A program made the translations under genes and the position numbers. DNA of 48,957 nucleotides. Origin: JBMYQA01 sp049600855 (GTDB taxonomy: Bacteria > Bacteroidota > Bacteroidia > Cytophagales > Flammeovirgaceae). Position 1 is the first letter of the stretch, and the number at the start of each line of letters is the position of its first letter. The stretch covers positions 1 through 48,957 of the forward strand of contig JBMYQA010000008.1 of NCBI GenBank assembly GCA_049600855.1. Direction: 5' to 3'. The notes under the pieces were generated by a model. That model was not told the DNA's origin. It ran no database searches and worked only from the letters and a program-made list of their open reading frames with translations. Shown in pieces: positions 11,301 through 22,200 of the stretch.

Positions 11301-13218
11301 ACAAATGAAGGGGCACTTCATTGAAGCCATGACGCAGTTAATCGGAGGTTGTGATCGTATTGCCAACTTGCATATTTTAACGGCAGCAGAACGGGAGCGT
11401 TTGGAGCATCAAAATAGAGCTAAAACGGATGAGCATATTCCTCAAACAGCTTGGGCGCTATGGAAGGAAATGCTTCAGCAGCATCCTGATCAACTGGCTA
11501 TTGTGGAGCATAATAATCAGTTGACATACCGTGAATTACATCAGAGAAGTGTGCGGGTTGCCCAAGAATTGCTGACAAAAGGCGTACACAAAGGTGAGCT
11601 GGTTGGGGTATACATGAATCGAACGAGTCATTTGATAGAGGCCATGCTCGCGACCATGATGGTGGGCGCAGTATATGTGCCCATTGATACCGCATACCCT
11701 ACCGAACGGGTGAAATACATGTTGGAAGATGCGGCCATATATACGCTATTGACTACGGCTGACTTTCAACATGATGAAGCTTTAAAACAACAAAGTGACT
11801 TACAGTGCATTGCGCTTGATCAATTTGACGCTACAGCAAATAGTGAAATGGAGTTAGAAGCCTTCCCTGAAGTTTCCCTTACTGATTTGGCCTATATCAT
11901 CTATACCTCTGGCACAACAGGAAAGCCGAAAGGGGTCATGGTAGAGCATAAAGGGCTGGGGAACTTGATTCAGTGGCACCAAGCTGCTTATGAAGTCAAT
12001 CAGCAGTCTAAAGCAAGTGTAATGTCGGGTATCGGTTTTGATGCATCCTTGTGGGAAGTGTGGCCCTACCTTTGCTCAGGCGCAACACTTTATATCATTT
12101 CAGATGAACTGAAACTATCTACAGCTTTATTGGTAGAGTTTTTCCGTCAACATGAAATTACCCATAGCTTTTTGGCTACCGCCCTTGTGCCTGATTTTGT
12201 GGAGGCAACGAAAGGCCAGCCATTACCGCTTACGCATTTATTAACGGGTGGCGACCGACTTGCAAAGCTCGCAAGCAGTGAGCTTGATTACAGGGTATTT
12301 AACAATTATGGGCCTACCGAGAATACTGTCGTGGCTAGTTATTATGAGCTAATGGGTGATGAAACTAGAAACCCGCCTATTGGCAAAGCCGTGGATGGCG
12401 TGCAATTGTATGTATTGGATGATCGAAAAGAGTATGTGCCAATGGGAGTAGTAGGAGAACTCTATATTGGGGGTGCAAGTTTAGCCGCAGGCTATTGGAA
12501 TCAAGCCATTTTAACAAAAGAAAAGTTTATTTCTCATCCAAATACGCGCAATCAGGAATTGGTATACCGTACAGGTGATTTGGTGAGATGGCTACCGGAT
12601 GGCAATTTGGAGTATGTAGGACGTAAAGATTCTCAAGTACAAATTCGAGGTTTCCGTGTCGAGTTAGGTGAGATCGAAGCGGTACTTGAGCAAGCTGAAT
12701 ATATTTCGCAGAGCATGGTACTTGCCCAAGAAGTGAATCAAAGTCAGCAACTCATTGCCTATGTGATTGTGGAAGAAGGTTTTGATAAAGAAAGCTGCAA
12801 GGCTTATCTCAAAAAACAATTACCAAATTACATGGTTCCTGCTGCAATTGTAGTGTTGGAAAGCTTCCCGCTCACTCCAAATGGAAAAGTAGCGGTTCAA
12901 GAATTACCTAGCCCTGAAGTGGTGGCTTCTCAAACCTATACGGAGCCTCGAAATGAGTTCGAACAAGAACTTCAGGCAATTTGGAAAAAAGTACTAGGTC
13001 AAGAAACCGTCGGAGTGTTTGATGACTTCTTTGAGCTGGGCGGAAACTCACTATTAGCCATGAGGATGCTTGCAGAGTTTAAAAAGGAGCTAAACATGGA
13101 CATTCCCATTAAAGTGTTATTTGAGTTTACAAGTATTGCTGACTTAGCAGTTGGTCTCAAACTATTTAAAAATCAAGAAGATAAGTCAGAAGAGGATATG
13201 GAAGTATTCGAATTATGA
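2113..13218 (+). CDS. NRPS subunit 2: D-C-A(Pro-like)-T-C-A(Leu)-T-E-C-A(Leu)-T
   Basis: A 3701-residue, three-module synthetase. Residues 1-60 form a TubC-like docking domain. Module 1: C (HHIAADG, H212), A with pocket D-V-Q-F-I-A-Q-V-V-K (closest to proline DVQLIAHVV, but Gln for His at the 322 position), T (LGGHSLL, S1080). Module 2: C (HHIATDG, H1261), A with DAWFLGNVVK, the established Leu code, T (LGGDSI, S2130), and E (HHLAVDGVSW, H2313; EGHGRE; VGWFTNIYP). Module 3: DCL-type C (YPLSPIQEGLLFH; HHILLDG, H2792), A again with DAWFLGNVVK, T (LGGNSLL, S3646). Expected contribution: Pro, D-Leu, Leu. Oddities: the third A domain has NGKVAVQ at A10 instead of NGKV(D/N)(K/R), though the catalytic Lys remains; the first A domain lacks the usual His after the P-loop (GVEMTVQAL). 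The C-terminus, MEVFEL, is a putative docking tail. Start chosen at 2113 because it begins the docking domain. Domain calls are firm; Pro is moderately supported. Confidence 0.96.
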   Translation: MKQSVAQLAIKLLSEAQKEGVQLFLEGEKLRMRVVKNRKLSPDLLANIKAHKETLVDFLQTDLAQFEQEEHQEHKINPQERPEALPLSFAQQRLWFIDKLEQGTNYHIPLALRFVGQLDETALKRAFHQLLARHEVLRTVFREQNGIPYQYIRKASDWQLERVSFEETGEKDMDRVIELEIIRPFNLAEDYMLRGKLVRVSSEEHVLITVLHHIAADGWSMPIFANELSTLYRANTKQETPQLRALPIQYADYAIWQNQQVATYDQSLVYWQNQLQGLEPINLPTDFPRPSVVSRRGRTASFAFDKTLIRKLKDFSNQQGVTFFMTMLSGFNVLLNKYTGQEDICVGCGIANRTQSEIEHLIGFFVNTLALRNDVSNNPSFLELLDRVKKTTLDAYKHQDVPFDKVVEHVATSRDLSRDSLFQILFMLQNTPEGQEADWGDLQATELDYVYDMSKFDITLHLYEKGEELDLKMEYCTDLFSSETIARMKEHYENILHALLENPEAKISDLAMLSNQEEHQVLADFNTTDVDYPAGQHIADLFEEQVAKAPAQVALNFEGEVLTYQELNEKANQLAHHLLQQGVQAGDFIGVCMERSMEMIIGLVGILKAGAAYVPIDPSYPEQRIGYMLHEAEMKLVLTNKAHEALVAKEGMAVFVADTDWESVTVQSSANPTRTVKGTHPAYVIYTSGSTGRPKGVEMTVQALVNLLYWQQDEFQNKSQRCVLQFTSLSFDVSFQEIFSTLCFGGKLILIQETQRREPIQLLEIIEQQQITHLFMPFIVLDTLAESAKETNLYPTSLEEIITAGEQLKLTQSIQQLITKTESQLINQYGPSESHVVSAYTVTPTDFTDQPLPPIGKPIANVQLYILDASLGVCGVNIPGELYIGGIALANGYVNRDDLTQQRFIQISIGGRTQRVYKTGDLVKWLPNGDIEYIGRADDQVKIRGHRVELGELESVLQQCEGVTQNAVLAKKDQNGLNYLAAYVVKTTDTAEENIKAYMQKLLPSYMQPSFYIFLDQLPVTQNGKVNKRALPEPDLTQLGNEYVAPSTATEKALAAQWIKLLGVEQVSVKDNFFALGGHSLLATRVIAGIRKEMNITLAVQDLFLKPVLRDLAAFIDAQQQATAVTIPVADRSKDIPLSFAQERLWFVDKLQGSMNYHIWSVWRLNGSVDASILEQALKQVVERHEVLRTVFIEGQGKAHQAVIDAANWRLLTMAPEGEVDVEAVLHEEIHTPFDLSKDYMLRARLIQQSSNEHLLLLNCHHIATDGISLSILYQELSKNYEALQQGKASNLQDLPIQYIDYSVWQREQLQGAQFEQELNYWEEQLSGLEPLDFPTDFKRPTVRGTAGKMVYRAIPSGLSEKIKALAQQEGVSNFMLFLTTFHILLHRYTGQASSCIGVPITNRSQPELEQLIGFFINNLPMRCDVDGKVPFSTLLAQVKAATLAAYEHQEVPFEKMVERVVETRDMGQNPLYQTTFTYHNYAQTDAFALGEAQAIKEDIAISITLFDLSFHVTETPEGFRLGINYSTELFLEERIQRLTAQVETLLNAIVSNPNQEVAKLELLPADERLLLVDTLNQTSQAFEERTVVDSFRVSAKTYAQKVAIVHEGETLSYGELDEKSNQLAAYLLEQGMTPGDVVGVCMYRSATMLTSFLAILKAGGAYLPIDPEYPAERIQYMMEDAGVKLVLTAMEYNRETMFYESLVPEQAGVNSILVEDDWDEIESQSTTTTDYQINTRDTAYVIYTSGSTGKPKGVMVSHQALHNLVSWHHEAYQVTEQAHATMMAGVGFDASVWEVWPYLACGATIYTVPEDIKLSPDELVEFFKSQEITHSFVPTVLVPEFVASTTNQSLPLNYLLTGGDRLPPLELQGLAYSIVNNYGPTENAVVATYYSLNGKEAGHPPIGKPISNAQVYLLGKYNELVPYGAIGELCIGGKSLATGYLNQDTLTAEKFISHPFDSDSTKRLYKTGDLARWLPSGDLEYLGRKDDQVQVRGYRIELGEIETVLQEFPAINRCVVLVKETSELTKTLMAYALVDETFDAEEALSYLRQQLPDYMIPSLIIPLESFPLTANGKLDYKALPLPESIQSETDTYVAPRNVTETQLAEIWSDLLRSNKVGIHDNFFALGGDSIITIQVVNRAKRLGYSLQARDLFEHQTIASLAAMISTQTANETGEQGLLTGESALTPIQTWFLAQDYMGIEHYNQALLFKIDKSISASTIEQAIQALCNQHDALRFVYEQQNGVWTQEYGTNRGNFSIEDLTRKSSSELTNSLIAVCNYYQTQMNLEQGKLVQTALVQMPDYEAENRLFIAIHHLAVDGVSWRIIMDDLQTALDALIASQEVALGTKTASYREWAEAIHNYAQSNRALKQLPYWKNTVSIAQSFPTDKPVKRANWASVHEITEVLQPTVTKSLLQEVNQAYRTEINDVLLTALFYTLQEWSENKQLMIGLEGHGREESVGKVSVANTVGWFTNIYPVTVDFWEEASMVDLLKAVKERLRTIPDKGMAYQAMRYLHPSEEIRNSLQVEQWDVLFNYLGQFDNLSQKENRLQISSEKTGQGFGDATPFHHHFMINSLITDGQLEVTWSYSDEMYESETVQQLAQAFIQNLSKLIEACKGKEHHPTPADYGLAGKVSAKELDYFLAQHVEGIPRRESIADIYPLSPIQEGLLFHGLFDSSSTAYTEQFCCDFNIAIDLNAFQAAWDLILQQHSIFRTAFLHKALAVPVQCVHHGVKMPVHVLDLTTETPEKQAEKLEQFLVEDKQSGFAFDQAPLMRVTLIKLSAHQYKMAWTHHHILLDGWSFSILTTKLLRYYEAFAQGEFPETEREDNYRDYIDYVNSKDEYEVEDFWRNYAVDITTPTFLPFVSDTVPNRNKGLGEIKELEFHFDAEMSQKINDFSKSAHLTMNTVVQGVWALVLSKYTGKQAISFGVTSSGRPSELAFADERVGLYINTIPLFTHVPFENDLPNWLSNLQKMSTAAREFQYTPINTIQRWTSIQGELFDTLLVFENYPISEEIEKDWALKMDNVVLEEHTNYLLTVIVYMLDELHIKFSYNSSLLDSVYVEQMKGHFIEAMTQLIGGCDRIANLHILTAAERERLEHQNRAKTDEHIPQTAWALWKEMLQQHPDQLAIVEHNNQLTYRELHQRSVRVAQELLTKGVHKGELVGVYMNRTSHLIEAMLATMMVGAVYVPIDTAYPTERVKYMLEDAAIYTLLTTADFQHDEALKQQSDLQCIALDQFDATANSEMELEAFPEVSLTDLAYIIYTSGTTGKPKGVMVEHKGLGNLIQWHQAAYEVNQQSKASVMSGIGFDASLWEVWPYLCSGATLYIISDELKLSTALLVEFFRQHEITHSFLATALVPDFVEATKGQPLPLTHLLTGGDRLAKLASSELDYRVFNNYGPTENTVVASYYELMGDETRNPPIGKAVDGVQLYVLDDRKEYVPMGVVGELYIGGASLAAGYWNQAILTKEKFISHPNTRNQELVYRTGDLVRWLPDGNLEYVGRKDSQVQIRGFRVELGEIEAVLEQAEYISQSMVLAQEVNQSQQLIAYVIVEEGFDKESCKAYLKKQLPNYMVPAAIVVLESFPLTPNGKVAVQELPSPEVVASQTYTEPRNEFEQELQAIWKKVLGQETVGVFDDFFELGGNSLLAMRMLAEFKKELNMDIPIKVLFEFTSIADLAVGLKLFKNQEDKSEEDMEVFEL
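8650..10000 (+). other. Epimerization domain after the Leu module of subunit 2
   Basis: E domain with HHLAVDGVSWRI, IGLEGHGRE and VGWFTNIYP in the standard order, placed between a GGDSI-type carrier and a DCL-type C domain. It converts carrier-bound L-Leu to a D/L mixture, from which the following C domain would take the D form. Boundaries are approximate. Confidence 0.93.
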
Positions 13219-13271
13219 TCTGATCACGAACAAACAAAGACCTAACGTAAACCAAGTCAATTAAAAGCAGC

Positions 13272-16200
13272 ATGAGAAACTTAACAACACCGATTAGAGC
13301 CTTACTGATTGAAGCTGAAAAGCAGGGGATGTCTTTATTTGTTGAAAATGGGAAGTTGCAATTCAAAGTGAAGAAAGGGCATCGTCCCGATAACTCCTTT
13401 TTAGCGGAACTCAAAAAACATAAAGCAGAATTGATGGCTTTTTTGATGAGCATTCAGCCATCAGAAGAAAGCAGTGCGCCGATTCAAGTAATTGCAGAGA
13501 AACCAGAACGCGTACCGCTTTCTTCTGCACAAGAACGGTTATGGTTCCTACATCAACTGGAAGGTTCGATCAACTATCATATTCCATTTGTGTGGCAAAT
13601 TGAAAGACACCTAGCAAGTGAGCTATTGGAAACAAGTTTCCGTGAGCTGGTGAATCGTCACGAAATCTTAAGAACGGTTTACGGAGAAGTGGACGGACAA
13701 GCATTCCAGCAAATATTGCCGAAAGATCAATGGGAGATGCAGCAAACGGAAAGGAGCGAAGAACTCACGAGTTTCATACAAAATGAAATCTATCGACCGT
13801 TTGATTTGGCAACGGAGCACATGCTCAGAGTGCATTTGATTACAATAAGTAAGGAGAAGAATGTGTTGGTGATGGTGCTCCATCATATTGCTTTTGATGG
13901 TTGGTCGGCACCTAATTTGTTGAAGGAGTTAACGCAAGTATACGAAGCGCTGAAAATAGGAAAAGGCGTGGAATTACCTGCTTTGCCGATTCAATATTCA
14001 GATTACGCTTTGTGGCAGCTAGCACAATTAAAAACACCAGTATTAGCAGATAAATTAACGTATTGGGAACAGCAGCTTCAAGGCATAAGCCCTTTGAACT
14101 TACCCACTATTCCACAACATAAACAACTGGGAGAGGCGAGAGGGAATTTGTTGGTAGTTACACTAAATCAACAAATTGCTATGCAGCTAGGCCAGTTTGC
14201 CCAAGCGCAACAAGTGACACCATTTATTGCCTTGTTAAGTGTGTTTAAAGTGCTCTTGTTCAAATACACGGCACAATCGGATATCAGTGTAGGAAGCCCT
14301 GTTGCAAATCGAACGCAAGCAGAACTCAGTCAGCTCGTGGGACTATTTGTAAATACATTGGTGTTTAGAACAGAAGTTGATGCCAAGAAGTCCTTTACTG
14401 CCTTTTTACAGCAGGTAAAACAGACGGTGCTCGATGGATATGAGCATCAAGAAGTGCCGTTTGAAAAAATTGTGGAGCGGTTAGTGAAAGAGCGTGACAG
14501 GAAACAGTCGCCACTTTTTCAAGTTATGTTTACACTCGATGCGGCTGCAGAAGATGAAAGCTTGCAGGTAGGAGAAAGTACGTGGACTGACTTCCCCTTT
14601 GAAAGCCAAACCGCCAAATTTGACTTGACATTCAACGCGATTCAAAAGCAAGAAGGTTTGGAGTTAGCGATTGAGTATCGTAGCGATTTATTTAGCGAAG
14701 CAACCATTCAAGGAATGGCTCGACATTTTGAACAGTTGCTTACCGCAGTGATTGATCAGCCAGAATCGACTATTGAAAAATTAGAATTGCTTTCAGCGGA
14801 AGAAAAAACGTTTTTAGTTGAAGGACTGAACCAAACGCAGCTTGACTATACGGAAAGTGAGCATTTTCTGGAACTGTTCGAACAGCAAGTAAAAACGAAT
14901 CCAACAGCGATAGCGGTACGATTTGATGAAGAACAATTTACCTATGCGCAAGTGTATGATCAGGCCGCTGAATTTGCCCATCACTTAGTGCAAGAAGGAG
15001 TGCAACCCAACGACCTCGTGAGCATTTGCATGGATCGACATCCAAACATGTTGACGGCTATGTTAGCGGTGATGATGGCTGGAGCAGCCTACGTGCCTAT
15101 TGATCCTGACTATCCAGCTGATCGTATTGCTTTTATGCTGGCAGATTCCAATACGAAATTCGTACTGAGTGAGCAGAAGTATCAGGGTTTATTCTCAAAT
15201 GACACAGGCTCTAAAGTGTATTGGTTAGATGCGTTCCCGTTTTCCCAAAAGAAATTACAGCGACCAGCTGTCCAGATTGATGGCAAGCAACTGGCCTACA
15301 TTATTTACACATCAGGCTCTACAGGAAAACCCAAAGGAGTTGCCATTCAGCATAGCAATTTAACTGCGTTTATTCGCTGGTGCCGGCAAGAGTTTGCAGC
15401 GAGTCCATACGCCATTACGTATGCGGCCACGTCCATTTGTTTTGACCTCTCCATTTTTGAATTCTTCTATACACTTACCACAGGCAAACAAATTCGGATA
15501 TTAGCAAATGCCTTAGACATTCCACAATGGATGGAAAAAGAAGAAGGTATTTTATTGAACACCGTCCCAAGTGTGATCAATAATTTGTTAGAAGAAAAGG
15601 TAAATTGGGAAGGCGTTACCGTAGTAAATATGGCCGGTGAGCCTATTCCGTTAACCGTAATTCAACAATTAGAACTGGATCGTTTAGAGGTTCGAAACTT
15701 ATACGGGCCATCAGAAGATACTACGTATAGCACGTATTATCGCATTACCGAAGCCGTGCCCGCACTGATTGGTCGGCCAATTGGCAATACGCAAGTATAC
15801 CTGTTAGATCAAGCGGGGCAACTGGTTCCGCAAGGAGTAATTGGAGAGCTATGTCTGGGTGGAAAAGGCTTAGCAGCAGGGTATTTGAATCGGGAACAAC
15901 TCACCCAAGAGCGTTTTATTCCCAACCCCTTTGCCAAAAATGCTGATGAAAAACTATATAAAACGGGTGACTTAGCACGCTGGACACCTGATGGAGAATT
16001 AGAATACTTAGGTAGGAGAGATGACCAAGTGAAAATTCGAGGCTACCGAATTGAGCTTGGAGAGGTTGAGAATAGTTTGATTCAGCAGGATGCTGTGGCA
16101 CAAGGGGTGGTAGTGGTGAAGAAAAGCCCTGAAGGTTCGGCACAAATCGTTGCCTATGTAGTTCCTGAGCCTGCTTATGATGCGAACAAGGTGTTGGCTG

Positions 16201-19200
16201 CGATGAAGCAACAACTGCCGCATTACATGATTCCATCGGCATTGATTGAGTTGGAGGAAATCCCTCGCACCCCAAATGGAAAAGTAGATAAAAAAGCCTT
16301 ACCTGAGCCGGATTACCACACCAATCAGCCAAGCTATCTAGCTCCTAGAAATGAAACCGAGAAAATCTTGGTGACCATTTGGGAAAGCTTGCTCCAGGTG
16401 AAAGAAATTGGTGTTGAGCAAGATTTCTTTGCCTTAGGTGGTCATTCGCTTCTCGTGAGTCGCTTCATTGCGGCCATTCGTAAACAATTGAACATAGAAG
16501 TGCCCATGAAGGCGCTATTCGACTTTCCAACAATAGCTCAATTTGCGCAATATATAGCGGAAGCAGGTTTTGCACCTGCGCCTCAAGTGACCATCCAAGC
16601 TCAAGAACGCCCTGAATACTTGCCTTTGTCTTTTGCCCAAGAATCACTTTGGTTAATTGATAAACAATTAGAAGACAGTACACAATACCACACGCCTTTG
16701 GTACTTCGATTACAAGGTAAGTTGGATGAAGAGGCACTTGAAAATGCCTTAAAAAGCATCGTGACGAGGCATGAAGTATTGCGAACTGTCATTAGAGATA
16801 CAGAAAATCAACCTTTTCAACTAGTATTATCCGCAAGTGATTGGACACTAACAAAAGGGAAAACGCTTTCGGATAAGGAGATTCAAACATACATCCAAGC
16901 ACAACTGAACCTACCTTTTCAACTTTCATCAGATTACATGATGCGAGCTGAACTGCTGAAGGTGAGTGATGAAGAACAGGTACTCTTTATTCTTTTCCAC
17001 CACATTGCTTGTGATGGATGGTCAATTCCATTGGTGGCTCAAGAGTTGCAAAATGCTTATCAAGCCTTAAGTCAGGGACAGACTTTACAGGAACTTCCTT
17101 TGCCGATTCAGTATGCAGATTATGCAATTTGGCAACGAGAGACCTTGGTTGGAGAATACGTTGAACAAAAAGTGGCTTATTGGGAAGATCGTCTTTCAGG
17201 AAGTGAACCGCTTGAGCTTTCCACAGACTTTCCAAGGCCAGCCATACAAAGCTCAAGAGGGAATACACTGCAATGGCAAGTTAACAAAGCACTTGCTGAT
17301 CAACTAGAAAACTTAGCCAAACAGGAAGGTGCAACCTTATTTATGACTTTGTTGAGCAGCATTCATGTATTGCTATACAAATACACAGGTCAAACAGATA
17401 CCTGCATTGGCACGCCTGTAGCCAATCGCTTTGCCAGTGAATTAGATCATTTAATTGGCTTTTTTGTGAATACGTTGGCCTTGAGAAGTGAACTGGATGC
17501 AGCACAGTCGTTCAGACAATTTCTCAAGCAAGTAAAAACACAAACAATAGAAGATTTTTCAAACCAAGAGGTTCCTTTTGAGAGGTTAGTCGCTCGGTTG
17601 GTAAGGGAACGAGACTTAAGTCGCAACCCGTTGTTTCAAGTCATGTTCGTGCTTCAACATGTCGATGAAGAGGTATCGCACTTTCAGATGGGCGACGTGA
17701 CTGCAAGGTTGGAAGGGGTGAGCCATGAGACTTCCAAATTTGATTTATCCTTCAGTATTGCCCAACAAGCGAATGGCTTTGAGTTAAACATCGAATATGC
17801 CACAGACCTGTTCGCACAAGGCACTATTGAGCGACTAGGGGAGCACTTGATTCAACTCTGGGAGCTTGTAAGCACTCAGCCAACTGTGAGTATCAATCAG
17901 CTCAACATATTGTCAGAAAAGGAGACAGATCAACTGTTACATGTGTTCAATGATACTGCAAAAGCAAAAGCTCCTTATGCAACTGTGTTAGATTGGTTCG
18001 CCCATGCCGTAACGCAATATCCAAATGCGATTGCTTTATACGATGGCGTAGGGCAAATGAATTATGAAGAACTCCATCAACGTTCTAATCAAGTAGCTCA
18101 GTATTTACACACATCTGGTGTACAAGCAGGAGATCGGGTCGGGCTTTGTATGGAACATTCCATGGACGTAGTGATTGCGTTATTGGGGATTTTGAAAGTA
18201 GGTGCAGCGTATGTTCCGATTGATCCCAATTTTCCAGCAAAACGAGTTGCCTATATCGTTGATGATGCAGCGGTAGCCGTTATCATCACAAAAGAAAGTC
18301 AAAAGGAACTAGTCGCTTCACATACGAGTAGCAGGTTGATCGTATTAGATGACCCAACTTGTGTGGAAGAATGGACGCAAGCATCCAATCAAAAACTCCA
18401 TGTTGAAGTAGCACCAGCCCACGCAGTATATGTCATTTATACATCAGGAACCACAGGCAAGCCCAAAGGTGTGGTGATTGAACATCAGAATTTGTTGAAC
18501 TATGTAGATTATGCGGTAGATGCATATCGCGAAGGACTTTCACATTTCAACTTCCCTTTGTTTACCACATTGGCCTTTGATTTAACGCAAACCAGCATTT
18601 ATTTACCCTTGTTGACAGGTGGAAGTATTACGATTGAACATGGAGACATTGATTTGGTACTCAATCGAATAGTAGCAAATACACGCATCAATTCAATTAA
18701 GCTCACTCCTTCGCATGTGAAACTACTAGATGGTATTGATGGGCGAGCTTTATGGAAATGTATCATTGTTGGTGGAGAAGCCTTAGCGCATACTCATGTG
18801 CGGAGCTTATTCAAACTCAGTCCTCAAGGAAATGTATTTAATGAATATGGCCCTACGGAAGCAACAATTGGTTGTGTAGTAGATAAAATCACCGCAAAGA
18901 CTCAGGAGCAGAAAATTACCATTGGCAAGCCGATCGCAAATACAGCGATCTACATTTTAGATACGGATCATCAGCCTGTGCCAATTGGCGTAAAGGGAGA
19001 ACTCTATATTGCTGGAGCAGGATTAGCTCGACATTATTTGAATAAGCCCGAGTTAACGGCTGAACGTTTTGTGGAAGTGTCTTTGGGGGCATCTGTCACG
19101 CAGCGGATGTACAAAACGGGAGATATTGCCCGTTGGTTGCCAACTGGTACCATTGATTATTTAGGGCGTGTAGATGATCAAGTAAAAATTAATGGCTATC

Positions 19201-22200
19201 GCATTGAACTCAATGAAATTTCTCATGCTTTACAAGAGATTGCTGAAATAGAACAAAGTGCGATTATCGTACAGCAATTGCAGCATGATACGCAGCAGCT
19301 AGTCGCTTATTATGTGGCAAGTCAAGAAATTACACAAGAATCCATTCAACAACACTTGAGGCAGTCCTTGCCGAGCTATATGCTTCCTTCGGTATATATG
19401 CCCTTGGCGCAGATGCCTTTGACCAAGAATGGGAAAATAGATAAAAAAGCATTACCGCTTCCTGAACAGCTGATCACCGCAGAACGCAAACATGCTGTTG
19501 CACGCAATCAAACCGAAGAGGATTTGATGATGGTTTGGAAGCAATTGCTCCTTAGAGGGGAACGAGAAGAAATGGGCATTCACGATAATTTCTTTGCCAT
19601 AGGAGGCGACTCCATTATTGCGATTCAAGTCGTGAACCGTTTAAGGCAATTAGGCTATCAGTTACGTCCTAGAGTAATCTTTGAATATCAAACCATTGCT
19701 GACTTAGCTGCGAATATCCTACAAGAAACCAACGAAGTGCAATATGAGCAAGGGCAACTCAGTGGAGAAGCGCTCATGTTGCCAATGCAACATCATTTCT
19801 TTTCTTGGAGTAGTGACTTGTTGACACACTATAATCAACAAATCATCATTAAGATTGATAAATCCTTTTCCCAACCACAGCTCGAAACGGCTTTTGCGGC
19901 TCTAGTGAAACAACATGATGCCTTGCGTTTTCAATATAAAAAAGTAGCAGGGGAGTGGAAGCAGTATTATGGCAGCCAAGTAGCGGCTTTGATAACCGTG
20001 GATTTGACCAAAGAGCCAGCTTTTGCGGACGAAATTTCACGCATTTGTACGGACTACCAACAACAGATGAATCCAATTGCTGGAGAGTTGGTGAAAGCAG
20101 TTTGGTTTAAAACGCCAGAAACCGAATCGCATCATCGCTTGAGCATTGCTGTCCACCATTTGGCGATAGATGGCGTTTCTTGGCGAATTTTACTGGATGA
20201 TTTAGCGCGCGCACTCCGAATGATTCAAACTGATCAGACTGTTCAGTTGGGAGCAAAAGGATGCTCAGTGAGGGAATGGGCGGCTAAACTTCAGGCGCAA
20301 GCCCCAGTGGTTGAAAAGGAGCTCCCATTTTGGAAAGAAGTTACTGCGCAATACCAAGCACTGCCGACTAAGAGTCCTGAACAACAAGTTACGCGAAAAG
20401 AGGTAGCGGAGCATACGGTGAAATTAAGCAAAGCATTGACTACACAGCTTACTACTAGCGTGCATACCGCTTACCAGACTGAAATCAATGATCTGTTATT
20501 AACAGCGCTGTTGATTACCCTTCAAAAATGGACCAATCGAACGACAATGGTAATTGGTTTGGAAGGACATGGTCGTGATGAACAATTGACAGATTTGGAT
20601 GTAAGTAATACGGTAGGCTGGTTTACCAATAGCTACCCTGTTGCACTTTCCTCGGCCAAGGAAGATACGCTAGGTGATGCGATTAAGCGTGTGAAGGAAC
20701 AATTGCGAGCAGTTCCTAACAAAGGAATGGGATATGGAGTTTTACGTTATTTGCATAATGATGCAAATGTCCGCCAAGAACTGGATCGGCCAAGTTGGGA
20801 TATTTTATTCAACTACCTCGGTAACTTTGATCAAGCACTTCAACAAGATCATCAGTTTGCATTTGCAGAAGAGGATGGTGGTAAGATGATTGGAGATGAC
20901 GTTCCATTCTTGCATAAACTAGAACTGAATAGCTTAATTAGCGAGGGGGAGTTGATACTTTCTTGGAGCTTTCCGTCAACTATTTTTGATAAAGACGAGC
21001 TTTCTCAAGTGGCTAATAGTTATTTAGCTGAATTAACTGCAATCATTCAGCTTTGTGAAGCACAAACAGAAATCAATTATACCCCTTCTGATTTTAAGTT
21101 GGCTTCGAAGGTGAGCATCGAAGAGTTGGATGTTTTCTTGAAAACGAAGGAAAATCAAGTCACTCGTCAAGCGTTGATTAGTGCAATTTATCCATTAAGT
21201 CCGCTTCAAGAAGGCATGTTGTTTCATTGTTTGTATGAGAAAGATCTGAATACCTACCTTGAGCAATTTGTATGTGAATTACAAGGGCCACTCCACTACC
21301 AGCACTTTGAAGATGCGTGGGCGCATATTATACAAAGTCACAGTGCTTTGAGAACCGCAGTAGTGCATCGCGCTTTTAAAATGCCGATGCAATATGTCTA
21401 TAAAAAGGTAGCGCTTCCGCTCCAAAAGTTAGATTGGACGCAGTATTCAGCACAAGAGCAGCAAGAGAAATTTACTGCGCTTATTGAGGAAGATAAACAG
21501 CAAGAGTTTGATTTCACTGTTGCTCCTTTTTTACGACTAATCCTCATTAAATGCAGTGAGCAGGTACATAAATTAATCTGGACGACGCATCACCTTTGCA
21601 TTGACGGTTGGTCTACCATTAATATCATTGATGAACTGCTTACGCATTATGAAACGTTACATGCAGGAGCTGCGCTAACGGTAAAAGAAGACAATTACCA
21701 AGACTTTATTGAGTTCATTCAGCAAAGAGACCTGTCTGATGAAAAGGCCTCATGGAAAAATTACTTTTCGGAATTTAATGGCGCCACTTTACTTCCTTTT
21801 GTCAAGCGCAATAAGCAGCGTGAACAGTTTAAAGGAAAATCGGCACACCTTGATGTGTACTTAGAGGAAAATGTCACAGATATCCTACAGTCATTAGCCA
21901 AAGCACATCAATTAACGATCAACACGTTGGTGCAAGGGGCTTGGGCAATTGTTTTATCAAAATATACGGGTTCAGCGTATCCGATATTTGGCGTAGCTGT
22001 TTCTGGAAGGCCTACTGAGGTAGCAGATGTGGAAAATCGAGTTGGTTTATACATCAACACACTTCCGATTTATACGCAGATTAAAGGCGATAATGATATC
22101 ATTGATTGGCTACAAGAATTACAAAATAGTCAGATGCAGATGCGTATCTATCAGCATACTTCTTTAGTCGATATTCAGCAATGGATTGACTACAAAGGAG

